Source of the DNA: Cyanobacteriota bacterium
Lineage (GTDB): Bacteria; Cyanobacteriota; Cyanobacteriia; Phormidesmidales; Phormidesmidaceae
Assembly: GCA_027619675.1 (NCBI GenBank)
Contig: JAQCHG010000063.1
Location: 1-7,681 of the forward strand
Direction: 5' to 3'
Length of the DNA: 7,681 nucleotides
In this document: one piece after another, positions 1 to 6,385 of the stretch
How the letters are laid out: the number at the start of each line of letters is the position of its first letter
Numbering within the stretch: the first letter of the stretch is position 1
The notes under the pieces: model-generated
Told to the model about the DNA's origin: nothing
The model's input: the letters and a program-made list of their open reading frames with translations, nothing else
The model's database searches: none
Made by a program: the position numbers and the translations under genes

Positions 1-656
1 GCAATGCGATCGGAGAGGGAAAGGGCTTCCTCTTGGTCGTGGGTCACCATGATGAAGGTGATGCCCAGTTGCTGATGGAGATTAGACAACTCCACCTGCA
101 TTTGTTTGCGCAGCTTCAGGTCTAGCGCCCCCAAGGGTTCATCCAACAGCATCACCGCTGGGCGATTTACTAAGGCCCGCGCCAAGGCCACCCGCTGCTT
201 TTGCCCCCCGGAAAGTTGGGCTGGGCGACGGCGGGCAAAGTCTTCCATCTTCACCAAGCGCAGGGCATCGGCCACCCGCTGCTGCATCTGCGATCGCCCC
301 AAACCCTTAATTCGCAGGCCAAAGGCAATGTTGTCCCAGACCGAGAGGTGGTTAAACAGGGCATAGCTTTGGAATACCGTATTCACGGAACGGCGGTAGG
401 CGGGTACCCGACTGACATCCCGCCCCTGGATCAACACCATCCCAGCCGTGGGGCTTTCAAACCCCGCCACCAGCCTCAGGGTGGTGGTTTTGCCGCAGCC
501 AGACGGTCCCAAAATACTGAAAAACTCCCCCTGGCGAATTTGCAGATCCACTTGATCTACGGCAGTTTCACCATCGAACACCTTAGAAACCTGCTTAAGT
601 TCCACATCTGAGGTGGTAGTCCCTGGGGTCAGGGTGGGAGAAACCGTCTGGGTCAT
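1..656 (-). CDS. potA: Spermidine/putrescine ABC transporter ATP-binding protein PotA (partial, C-terminus cut by window edge)
   Basis: This is the cytoplasmic ATPase that powers polyamine import through a PotB/PotC-type permease. The 218 complete codons visible contain the whole nucleotide-binding core: Walker A GPSGCGKT at residues 50-57, Q-loop Q96 in [11 protein letters not shown], signature LSGGQ 148-152, Walker B VMLLDEP 168-174, D-loop GALD 176-179 and switch histidine H206. The stretches [17 protein letters not shown] and THDQEEAL closely match what I recall of E. coli PotA, which favours PotA over CysA, UgpC or FbpC. The C-terminal regulatory (TOBE) domain would lie beyond base 1. 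The ATG at 654-656 is chosen because GGAGGGG precedes it at 667-673 and the first 17 residues are only a short polar leader before the conserved fold. The gene is divergent from mrdA across a long spacer. Partner permease and binding-protein genes are not in the window. The ATPase assignment is near certain; the substrate is inferred from similarity. Confidence 0.88.
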   Translation of the reverse strand, partial: MTQTVSPTLTPGTTTSDVELKQVSKVFDGETAVDQVDLQIRQGEFFSILGPSGCGKTTTLRLVAGFESPTAGMVLIQGRDVSRVPAYRRSVNTVFQSYALFNHLSVWDNIAFGLRIKGLGRSQMQQRVADALRLVKMEDFARRRPAQLSGGQKQRVALARALVNRPAVMLLDEPLGALDLKLRKQMQVELSNLHQQLGITFIMVTHDQEEALSLSDRI

Positions 657-666
657 TGCCGTAAAT

Positions 667-673
667 CCCCTCC
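667..673 (-). promoter_or_regulatory. Ribosome binding site of potA
   Basis: Read on the minus strand the bases are GGAGGGG, a Shine-Dalgarno core about 10-12 bases before the ATG at 656. It supports that ATG as the potA start. No convincing -35/-10 pair was found upstream. A perfect 5-bp stem with a 4-base loop (GGGGC CATT GCCCC, 712-725) lies in the presumed leader, but its role is unknown. Confidence 0.5.
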
Positions 674-938
674 AAACGTATTGGCAACGTGTGAGACCTG
701 CTCCCTTCAGAGGGGCCATTGCCCCAGGGAATAGATGCAGAATGCCCCAATTCTATCGGGGGATGTTGGATTGCCTACCCTTTGGGCTAGAGTGCGGCAT
801 CAAGATAGCGCGAAAGCCTGGTTGGCTCAGGATGACCGCGCCCATTGCGATGGTTGGGTAAGGGGCCGTATCCCTGTCACAACCCGGCGCTGGGAAACCG
901 CTCAAACTCCCCCCAGAGAGGGTGGCTCCCTCAAGTCA

Positions 939-963
939 GTGACCTACCCCTAGGGGTGTTCAC
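939..963. repeat. Imperfect inverted repeat with CCTAGG core
   Basis: GTGA at 939-942 pairs with TCAC at 960-963, and ACCCCT at 946-951 pairs with AGGGGT at 952-957, separated by an unpaired CCT/GT bulge. The centre is a perfect 12-bp palindrome. A second perfect palindrome, GCCCTAGGGC, follows at 965-974. It has no loop and no T-run, so it is more like a protein-binding or dispersed-repeat palindrome than a terminator. Function unknown. Confidence 0.5.
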
Positions 964-1184
964 CGCCCTAGGGCCTGGGACTGGGCAGACGGGGTCATGC
1001 CTTCCCAAGGGTTTTATCGTTGAGTGCGCACCGAACCTACCCCCCCGAGGAGCAGGGCAACAGCGGGCTCAACGAAAAACCTCCTCTACTATTTACGGGG
1101 AGAGGGGGATAAAAAGTAGCCTCTGCAACACTTTCCTAAATGCAGTCCCTAGGCGTTTCTCCCCCATCCGTCGCCCCCCCAAGG

Positions 1185-1381
1185 CAGACAGGTCGCCTAC
1201 CCCTGCCTGCATCCTCACCCGCCGCCCGTCAGCCCCCATCCGCAATCCAAATCCGCAATCCCAAATTCCTCCTAGGATCCCGCCTTCCAACGACAGACAG
1301 GTCACCTACCCCTGCCTGTATCCCCATCTGCTGCCTGCCCGCCCCCATCCGCAATCCCAAATCCGCAATCCCAAATCCTCC
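1185..1381. repeat. Imperfect 109-bp tandem duplication with nested 14-bp direct repeats
   Basis: Copy 1 starts with CAGACAGGTCGCCTACCCC at 1185 and copy 2 with CAGACAGGTCACCTACCCC at 1294. The offset of 109 bases is kept through GCCCCCATCCGCAATCC (1232 and 1341) to TCCTCC (1267-1272 and 1376-1381). The two copies differ by scattered substitutions and two compensating single-base indels. Each copy ends in two tandem units of ATCCGCAATCCCAA (the first copy has one C fewer). The array ends about 76 bases before the mrdA start codon. It codes for nothing recognisable and is probably a cyanobacterial intergenic repeat family. Confidence 0.8.
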
Positions 1382-1440
1382 CCTTCCCTGGGATGCCGAT
1401 GGTTTTTGATAGAGTTTGAAAGCATGGCCCATTGCCCTTG

Positions 1441-1445
1441 AGGAG
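1441..1445 (+). promoter_or_regulatory. Ribosome binding site of mrdA
   Basis: AGGAG ends 12 bases before the ATG at 1458. It favours that ATG over an in-frame TTG at 1416, which has no Shine-Dalgarno and would add 14 residues not expected before the membrane anchor. Confidence 0.45.
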
Positions 1446-1457
1446 TCTGATCCCGCT

Positions 1458-3243
1458 ATGGCGTTGACCCTACCCCATACTCGCCTCCGCGATCGCGATA
1501 GTCATCGCACCGTGGGTCGCGCGTTTCAGTCCATCATTTTGATGCTGGTGATCTCGGGGATGTTCTTTGGGGCCATTGGCAGCCGTCTTGCCCAGTTGCA
1601 GTTGGTGGAGGGCGATCGCAATCGTCAACTGGCGGAGAACAACCGCATCCGCTTGGTGCCCAAACGTCCCGCGCGGGGGGCGATTTTAGACCGCAACGGC
1701 AAGGTCTTGGCGGGTAGTCGCCTGTCCCATTCCGTCTCCATTTGGCCCATTGCCCTGCCAGAATCTGAGTGGCCCCAGGTGGTTAATCGGCTGGCCAAAA
1801 TCCTCAACGTGTCCCCAGAGTCGATTCAACAGCGACTAGAGCAAGCGGGCTACGAGTCCATTGAATCCATCACCGTGGCGCGGGGCATCAGCCCGGCCCA
1901 AGCCACTGCCCTGGCGGAATACAGCAATGAGTTGCCAGGGGTGCGCCTAGAAGGGGAGGCGGTGCGGAATTACCCCAACGGCGACCTGGCAGCCCACGTG
2001 CTGGGCTACACCGGGGAGATTACTGACGAAGAATTGGAAGCCCGCGCCGAGGAAAACTATCGCCTCGGAGATGTGGTGGGGCAGATGGGGGCAGAAGCCG
2101 CCTTTGAGCCCCTGCTGCGGGGGGAGTGGGGCGGTCAGCAGGTGGAGGTGGATAGCGCTGGACGGGTGCTGCGGATCCTGGGGGATAAGCCCGCCGTCTC
2201 TGGTCAGGACATTCAACTCACCATCGATTTGGAATTGCAAAAGCTGGCGGAGGAGGCCCTAGGCGATCGCCAAGGGGCGATCGTGGCCATTGATCCCCGC
2301 AATGGGGCGGTGCGGGCCATGGTCAGCCGCCCCACCTTTGATCCCAACATCTTCACAGGCAACATCACCGAGGCCCAATGGGCAGAGCTACAAAGCCAGG
2401 AATATCCCTTTGTGAACCGCGCCCTACAAGGGTTTGCCCCCGCCAGCACCTTTAAAATCGTCACCACCGCAGCGGGTATCGAGTCCGGCAAATTTGCACC
2501 CACCGCCGTTCTCCCCACGTTCCCCTTTATCCGAGCCGGGGGAATCCAGTTTTGGGATTGGAATAACGCTGGCTTTGGCCCCCTTAACTTTCAAGGGGCC
2601 ATGGCCATGAGCAGCGACACCTTTTTCTATCAGGTGGGCATGCGCATTGGCGGTGAGGAGCTAATTCAGTGGACTCGGCGCTACGGATTTGGCTCCAAGA
2701 CTGGCATTGAGCTGGCCAATGAAGAAAGCCCTGGCCTCGTGCCAGACGATGCCTGGAAACGGGAAAACATCGGCTACGAATGGTTCCAAGGGGACACCAT
2801 TAACATGTCCATTGGCCAGGGTTTCTTGCAAACCACACCGTTGCAGGTGGCGGTGATGTTTGCCGCCCCCGCCAATGGCGGCTATCTGGTCACCCCCCAC
2901 CTGCTCCAAGACAACGAGGCCGAAACAAGCTGGCGGGAATCCCTAGACATGCAGCCCAGCACCATTAAGGTTCTGCAGGAAGGGCTGCGTCATTACGTCC
3001 GGGACGGCGCGGGCGCTGAATGATCCCTCCCTGCCTCCCTTCTCAGGCAAGACGGGGACGGCAGAAGCGCCCCCTCGGGAAAACCATGCTTGGTTTGGGG
3101 CGTATATCCCGGCTGAAAATCCAGAGTTGGTGATCGTGGCCTTTGCAGAACACTCTGGCGGGGGCGGGGGCTCGGTGGCCGCTCCCATGGTGAAGCAAAT
3201 TCTCGATCGCTACTACGGCCCCAGTCGGGCACAGCAGCCGTAA
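1458..3243 (+). CDS. mrdA: Penicillin-binding protein 2 (MrdA-type transpeptidase), frameshifted near the C-terminus
   Basis: Class B PBP: a peptidoglycan DD-transpeptidase anchored in the inner membrane that works with the elongation machinery (RodA/MreB). Residues 1-22 are cytoplasmic, about 23-41 form a membrane anchor, and the pedestal/dimerisation domain follows (GAILDRNGKVLA, then RNYPNGDLAAHVLGYTGEI). The active site shows SxxK as S330-T-F-K333 (coded from 2445) and SxD as S385-S-D387 (from 2610). The frame from the start ends at a TGA at 3021-3023, giving 521 aa. A second frame, open from about 3016 to the TAA at 3241-3243, continues the protein as ALNDPSLPPFSGKTGTAEAP, with the essential KTG motif at 3049-3057, then a normal C-terminus ending in KQILDRYYG. 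Restored length is about 595 aa, usual for PBP2. The break falls in GC-rich GGCGCGGGCGCTGAA (net +1, or a loss of 2 or 5 bases). It is either a sequencing error or a recent inactivation. Family assignment is secure; function of the truncated form is doubtful. Confidence 0.9.
3001..3024 (+). other. Frameshift site in mrdA
   Basis: The upstream frame reads D-G-A-G-A-E and then stops at 3021-3023. The downstream frame picks up with CTG AAT GAT at 3016-3024 (L-N-D). Homologues normally show a G-T-G-x-A-L-N stretch here, so about one or two codons' worth of bases is disturbed. No slippery heptamer or A/T run is present, so programmed frameshifting is not supported. Confidence 0.75.
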
Positions 3244-3610
3244 CGGCAACCCTCTACGGGGGCTAGGGGCGGTGCGAACAGGCGCGAGATCGCGTCATGA
3301 ATCGTTCCCCTTGGGGACCCTCCCAGGAAAAACATTGCCTCCTGGTCCCGCTGCCACATCCAGCATCAATTGGGTGGGCTATCAGCAGGTATCTTGCTGT
3401 GCGCCGATGAAGGCCGGGCATCCCGCCACTGCCCCCAGCAGCACACCCTGAGCCCCCACCAGAAATCCTCCGAGGGGATAGTACTTGGGGGCACTACCGT
3501 CGCAGCCGCCCCCCGACTGATGGAACATCAACAGGCCATAGCGGGCCATGGGGGTCCGGATGAGGGCGATCTCCGCCAGGGGCGCAGTCAGGCTTACCCA
3601 GCAAGGCTTT
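3230..3610 (-). pseudogene. Decayed DUF779-family gene
   Basis: Read on the minus strand from about 3597, one frame gives VSLTAPLAEIALIRTPMARY, then GLLMFHQSGGGCDGSAPK, and then LLGAVAGCPAFIGAQQ. This matches the DUF779 pattern (PLMFHQSGGCCDGSSPMC... VLLG... QQxxYWKHTQLIIDV), a small family often seen near aldehyde or alcohol dehydrogenases. The frame then meets TGA at 3384-3382 and TAG at 3381-3379, exactly where the family has Trp and Lys, and resumes without an indel as PTQLMLDVAAGPGGNVF. The expected C-terminal RFMTRSRAC (3304-3278) sits in another frame, so there is also a frameshift near 3305. The first Cys of the CCDG motif has become Gly, and no start codon is left in frame upstream of 3597. 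The relic converges on the mrdA 3' end. No aldehyde dehydrogenase gene lies in the window. Family recognition is from memory of the motif. Confidence 0.75.
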
Positions 3611-3632
3611 CACCTGGAATGGATGACGCGCC

Positions 3633-3980
3633 CTAGATAAAGGCGGAAATATCTTCGCCGCACTCATCCGCTAGGTAGCAGAGGGCACGGAAGCGCAGCC
3701 CCATCAACTCCTCATAGAGGGGGTTGAGTTTGCACAGGGGGGGGACATGGGCAATGTGGTGGCCCAAGAGTTGGATATCCCGCTCAAAGGGGCATTGGGC
3801 TGGAATCAAGCGGGCTAAACGGCGCGCAACGCGGGGATTGTGAACGGAAACGTGGTCAATCCAGGTGCGAAGGGGTTTGAAGAGGTCAAAGGTAGCGGGT
3901 TTGGGGGCTACCCGGCTGGAGCCAGAAGCAGAGCTAATCATGAAGAGAAAACTCAAAATCTGCAAGAACCAAGCTTTCAC
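3633..3980 (-). CDS. Mo-dependent nitrogenase C-terminal-domain protein (PF06967-like), small stand-alone form
   Basis: A 115-aa protein. Residues 32-111 carry the domain, with DLFKPLRTWIDHVSVHNPRV, then IPAQCPFERDIQLLG, PPLCKLNPLYEEL and GLRFRALCYLADECGEDI. This matches small cyanobacterial proteins named for similarity to a nitrogenase C-terminal region, which are widespread in strains that do not fix nitrogen. Their function is unknown, and nothing here indicates nitrogenase activity. Four cysteines (63, 83, 101, 107) lie in conserved positions and might bind a metal; that is inference. The start is uncertain. GTG at 3980 gives a hydrophobic, signal-like N-terminus (MKAWFLQILSFLFM), whereas ATG at 3941 gives 102 aa starting just before the conserved domain. 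Neither has a Shine-Dalgarno. A TATAGT-like -10 element lies on the minus strand at 4018-4013, without a good -35. Neighbours suggest no pathway. Confidence 0.8.
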   Translation of the reverse strand: MKAWFLQILSFLFMISSASGSSRVAPKPATFDLFKPLRTWIDHVSVHNPRVARRLARLIPAQCPFERDIQLLGHHIAHVPPLCKLNPLYEELMGLRFRALCYLADECGEDISAFI

Positions 3981-4352
3981 GGTTAATCAAGTGGCTCTCT
4001 ACAACAGTAGGGACTATAGATTGAATTTAGATGAAGGTCATGCAAAGGTTTGGGGATTTAAACCAAAGCTAAAGTGAAATTTCTTTCCCCTCAAAATGCT
4101 AACGCGCTTTTTCTTCCGTGGTGGGTTTATGGCTTCCAGTTTGCCCTAGAACCCTTGAAAATCCGTCACAAACGAGACAGATTTTAAATTGGCCCCAGGA
4201 TGATAGAGCTTAAAAAATATCGATTTTCACAAAGATAGATTTTCCTCTGGGGCAATAGCCAGGATATTTTGCTAGGTTTTTGTAGCCTGTTTTACTATTG
4301 GCTAATGTGCTGATGAAATGTCCTAGCACTATCCGTCGGACTACCCCCTGCC
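3981..4352. other. AT-richer intergenic region between divergent genes
   Basis: About 370 bases visibly richer in A and T than the rest of the window, with stretches such as TTAAAAAATATCGATTTTC at 4210-4228. No gene was recognised on either strand. A plus-strand frame at 3865-4077 is mostly antisense to the small Mo-nitrogenase-domain gene and has no family features. The promoters of the two divergent neighbours should lie here. Confidence 0.6.
4269..4298 (+). promoter_or_regulatory. Possible sigma70-type promoter of the DUF924 gene
   Basis: TTGCTA (4269-4274) and TACTAT (4293-4298) each match four of six bases of the -35 and -10 consensus, with an 18-base spacer. The leader to the ATG at 4353 would be about 48 bases. 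It is the best pair seen upstream of the gene, but the surrounding sequence is AT-rich and chance matches are likely. Confidence 0.3.
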
Positions 4353-4946
4353 ATGGCAAAGCTTGACAAAGCAGAGCAAATTCTAACGTTTTGGTTTGGC
4401 GACCCCCAGGATCCGGCGGGTCCCTATGGCCAGCAGCGCCCCTGCTGGTTTAAAAAAGACCCCGATTTTGACGATCGCATCCGCCAGCACTTCTTAACCG
4501 ATTACGAACGGGCAGCGGCGGGGGATTACGATCCCTGGCGGCAGCACCCTCGCACCTGTGTGGCCCTGGTGATCCTGCTGGATCAGTGTCCCCGCAACCT
4601 GTTTCGGGGGGATGCCCGCAGCTACGGCAGCGATGACTACGCCCTGGCGGTGGCCCAGGGGGCGATCGCCCAGGGGCATGACGCTGCCTTGATCCCCGTG
4701 GAGCGCTTGTTTCTCTACCTGCCCCTAGAGCACAGTGAGGATCTGGCCTGCCAGGAAGCCTCGGTACAGCAGTTTGAGGCCCTGGTGGCGATCGCCCCCG
4801 AGCTACAATCCACCCTCGACTATGCCTATCGCCATCGGGACGTGATTGCCCGGTTTGGGCGATTTCCCCACCGCAATGGGGTGCTGGGTCGCAGCAACAC
4901 CCTAGAAGAGGCGGTTTTTCTCCAACAGCCCGGTTCCCGGTTTTAG
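4353..4946 (+). CDS. DUF924 family protein
   Basis: A 197-aa soluble protein of the DUF924 family (PF06041), an all-helical, TPR-like fold with no established function. The family landmarks are in order: ILTFWFGDP (10-18), WFKKDPDFDDRIR (32-44), LLDQCPRNLFRGDARSY (75-91), RLFLYLPLEHSED (118-130) and the C-terminal signature RHRDVIARFGRFPHRNGVLG (160-179) followed by RSNTLEE. The length is typical and the gene looks intact. ATG at 4353 fits the family N-terminus (a short polar lead into the ILxFWF helix), although no Shine-Dalgarno is seen. Two HIP1 octamers lie inside (4662, 4788), and codon use is GC-rich as in its neighbours. It faces the 438-aa protein gene convergently and is probably a single-gene unit. 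No substrate is proposed. Confidence 0.9.
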   Translation: MAKLDKAEQILTFWFGDPQDPAGPYGQQRPCWFKKDPDFDDRIRQHFLTDYERAAAGDYDPWRQHPRTCVALVILLDQCPRNLFRGDARSYGSDDYALAVAQGAIAQGHDAALIPVERLFLYLPLEHSEDLACQEASVQQFEALVAIAPELQSTLDYAYRHRDVIARFGRFPHRNGVLGRSNTLEEAVFLQQPGSRF

Positions 4947-4959
4947 GCGCAGCAGACCA

Positions 4960-5018
4960 CTAGTGCTCTTCCCGAAAGGTGGGGAATGGGTAGGTCAATT
5001 TACGCTGTGCAGCACTAG
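4960..5018. other. Inverted repeat between convergent genes, possible weak bidirectional terminator
   Basis: CTAGTGCT (4960-4967) and AGCACTAG (5011-5018) are perfect 8-base inverted arms, with an inner TTCCC/GGGAA stem (4969-4973 and 4982-4986). The right arm covers the stop codon of the minus-strand gene. There is no T-run after the structure on either strand, so a classical intrinsic terminator is not shown. Its position between two convergent gene ends is the main reason to list it. Confidence 0.3.
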
Positions 5019-6331
5019 GGTGGCGAGAACTGGGGTTGCTGCACCGAGACCGGGGGGGCGATGGCGGGTGCGATTGGAACAGTTGGAGATCGGTCTAACC
5101 CCGTGGTTGGCCCCGAGGGTACCGGAGGACTTGCGGCAGCCCGTTGCTGCTGCCACTGGGCACGCCAGGTGGGGATGGAGGCCATGGCCTGGGCATGGAC
5201 TGGGCTATCGGGGGGAATCTGCTGGGCAATCAGCAAGGCTTGGGCCAGACCGATAGCGCGGGCAGCGGGGGCTAAGTTGACCTGTTCTAAACTGGCCAGG
5301 GCCAGTTGGCGGGCTTGGCTGAGCCAAACCAAATGGGTGGCGGGGGTGGCCCGTTCACTGTAGGGCAGCACCCCTTGGGCGAGGGTGATGGCGCGGTTGA
5401 GATCCCCGGCGTACCAGGCAGCTAAACTTTCATCCAACAAGTGCTGGCTCCACTGCTCCACCAGGGGTTGGGCCTGTTGCCAGCGGTAGGTGTTGCGGTC
5501 CATGGCGCTGGCCAGGGCGATCGCCTCAATTAAAAAGCCGTTACCCTCCAGGGTTGCTTGCTGGCGGGCTTGGGACCACAGTTCACTGGCCCGTTGTTCC
5601 GCCTCAATTTCTTGGGTGAGTTGGGGGACGAGCCCCGTTTGCCACGCCCGCCCTTCCAGCTTTGCCATGGTGGCCAGGGCGGCATGGGCGGTGGCCCATT
5701 GCTGCTGTTGCAGGGCTGTCTGGGCCTGACCATAGACCGCTGCCACCTCCTGATAGCGGGTCTGCTGCCAGCCGTGGAGTAGTTGCTGGGCTTCGCCATA
5801 GGCGGCGCTGGTGCTGGGAACTTCCATGGCTAGGGCCATGGCCCAGTCAAGGTGTTGTTGGACGGCCTTGGTCTTGGCCTCCCGCACCACCGTGGCGGAC
5901 CACTGATCCAGCAGGGGCTCCATTTCGCTAAAGAGGGGATGGCTGACGGGCCAATCTGCCACAATTTGCAGTGCCGCCACCAGGTTGGGCAGCCCCCCTT
6001 GGCTGGCGCTTTGTTGGGCACAACTGAGGCGGGTGCGATCGCTGAGGCTGGGGGCGCTGAGGCGATCGCAGGGCAGATCGGGCTCGATGGCAATCAAGTC
6101 CTGGTAGGCCACCACGGCGGTGGTGCTGCTGGCACAGGTCGCCGCTAGGGACAGGGTGATCCAGTTAAACAAGCCCTGCCAGAGGGCAGGGGACCGGGGC
6201 AGGTCAATGGCGGGTGGCGGCGGGGCAGCGGGGTCGTCGCTAGACTCAACGGCGATCGGGGCCAGGCGATCCCCCTCGGGGATGGCAGCCCCTGGCAGTT
6301 GCCCGTCGGAATCGGGGGATGGGGCAAGCAT
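5015..6331 (-). CDS. Single-pass membrane protein with helical repeats, unknown function (cyanobacterial type)
   Basis: A 438-aa protein. Residues 1-50 are acidic and proline-rich (predicted cytoplasmic). Residues about 52-75 form one membrane segment, LFNWITLSLAATCASSTTAV. Residues 85-395 are about six degenerate helical repeats of roughly 35-55 residues, with the pattern small-residue helix, A-hydrophobic pairs, a proline or acidic turn, then an AQxLxxxW helix (for example HPLFSEMEPLLDQWS, AAYGEAQQLLHGWQ, YRWQQAQPLVEQWS, SPVHAQAMASIPTWRAQW). Residues 402-438 form a proline-rich tail. The repeats are TPR-like and suggest a protein-binding scaffold, possibly periplasmic or lumenal; no catalytic motif is seen. 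Similar cyanobacterial proteins are sometimes labelled chromosome segregation ATPase-like, but there is no Walker motif here. ATG at 6331 is the first possible start, because an in-frame TGA lies five codons upstream. It lies 54 bases downstream of the oxidoreductase gene on the same strand, so co-transcription is likely. Confidence 0.8.
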   Translation of the reverse strand: MLAPSPDSDGQLPGAAIPEGDRLAPIAVESSDDPAAPPPPAIDLPRSPALWQGLFNWITLSLAATCASSTTAVVAYQDLIAIEPDLPCDRLSAPSLSDRTRLSCAQQSASQGGLPNLVAALQIVADWPVSHPLFSEMEPLLDQWSATVVREAKTKAVQQHLDWAMALAMEVPSTSAAYGEAQQLLHGWQQTRYQEVAAVYGQAQTALQQQQWATAHAALATMAKLEGRAWQTGLVPQLTQEIEAEQRASELWSQARQQATLEGNGFLIEAIALASAMDRNTYRWQQAQPLVEQWSQHLLDESLAAWYAGDLNRAITLAQGVLPYSERATPATHLVWLSQARQLALASLEQVNLAPAARAIGLAQALLIAQQIPPDSPVHAQAMASIPTWRAQWQQQRAAASPPVPSGPTTGLDRSPTVPIAPAIAPPVSVQQPQFSPP

Positions 6332-6385
6332 GGCGGTGCGGCGTCACTGGCCTTTCCTTTCGCCCCCTGGGGTCGAAAATCCGGA

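Larger units (their letters stand above)
657..1457. other. Repeat-rich, gene-free spacer between divergent potA and mrdA
   Basis: About 800 bases carry no believable gene. Reading frames here are short or of low complexity, rich in Pro, Arg and Ser, and drawn from C-rich repeats. The stretch contains no HIP1 octamer. It holds two adjacent CCTAGG-centred palindromes (946-957 and 965-974), further CCTAGG at 1148-1153 and 1271-1276, five same-strand copies of CCTACCC (774, 943, 1036, 1196, 1305), and an imperfect 109-bp tandem duplication at 1185-1381. The promoters of both flanking genes should lie here, but I could not place either with confidence. No tRNA-like or other recognisable RNA structure was seen. 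Confidence 0.7.

Noticed and set aside
1185..1381. CRISPR array
   Set aside because: There are only two diverged 109-bp copies and short 14-bp tandem units with no unique spacers, and no cas gene nearby.
845..1441. Plus-strand open frame of 198 codons in the potA-mrdA spacer
   Set aside because: It is built largely from C-rich tandem repeats, has low-complexity Pro/Ser/Arg composition, no family features, no ribosome binding site, and overlaps the repeats and the mrdA leader.
1416..1457. TTG at 1416 as the mrdA start
   Set aside because: It lacks a Shine-Dalgarno, whereas AGGAG precedes the ATG at 1458, and the extra residues are not needed before the membrane anchor.
3001..3024. Programmed ribosomal frameshift in mrdA
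   Set aside because: There is no slippery heptamer, no shift-prone codon at the stop and no clear downstream stimulatory structure; programmed shifting is not known for PBP2.
3370..3636. Plus-strand open frame of 88 codons
   Set aside because: It is the antisense of the DUF779 relic; the minus strand carries the recognisable family motifs.
3633..3980. Evidence for nitrogen fixation
   Set aside because: The domain name comes from sequence similarity only; such small proteins occur in cyanobacteria that lack nitrogenase, and no nif gene is present here.
3865..4077. Plus-strand open frame of 70 codons
   Set aside because: Half of it is antisense to the Mo-nitrogenase-domain gene and the rest is AT-rich intergenic DNA; no motif or ribosome binding site.
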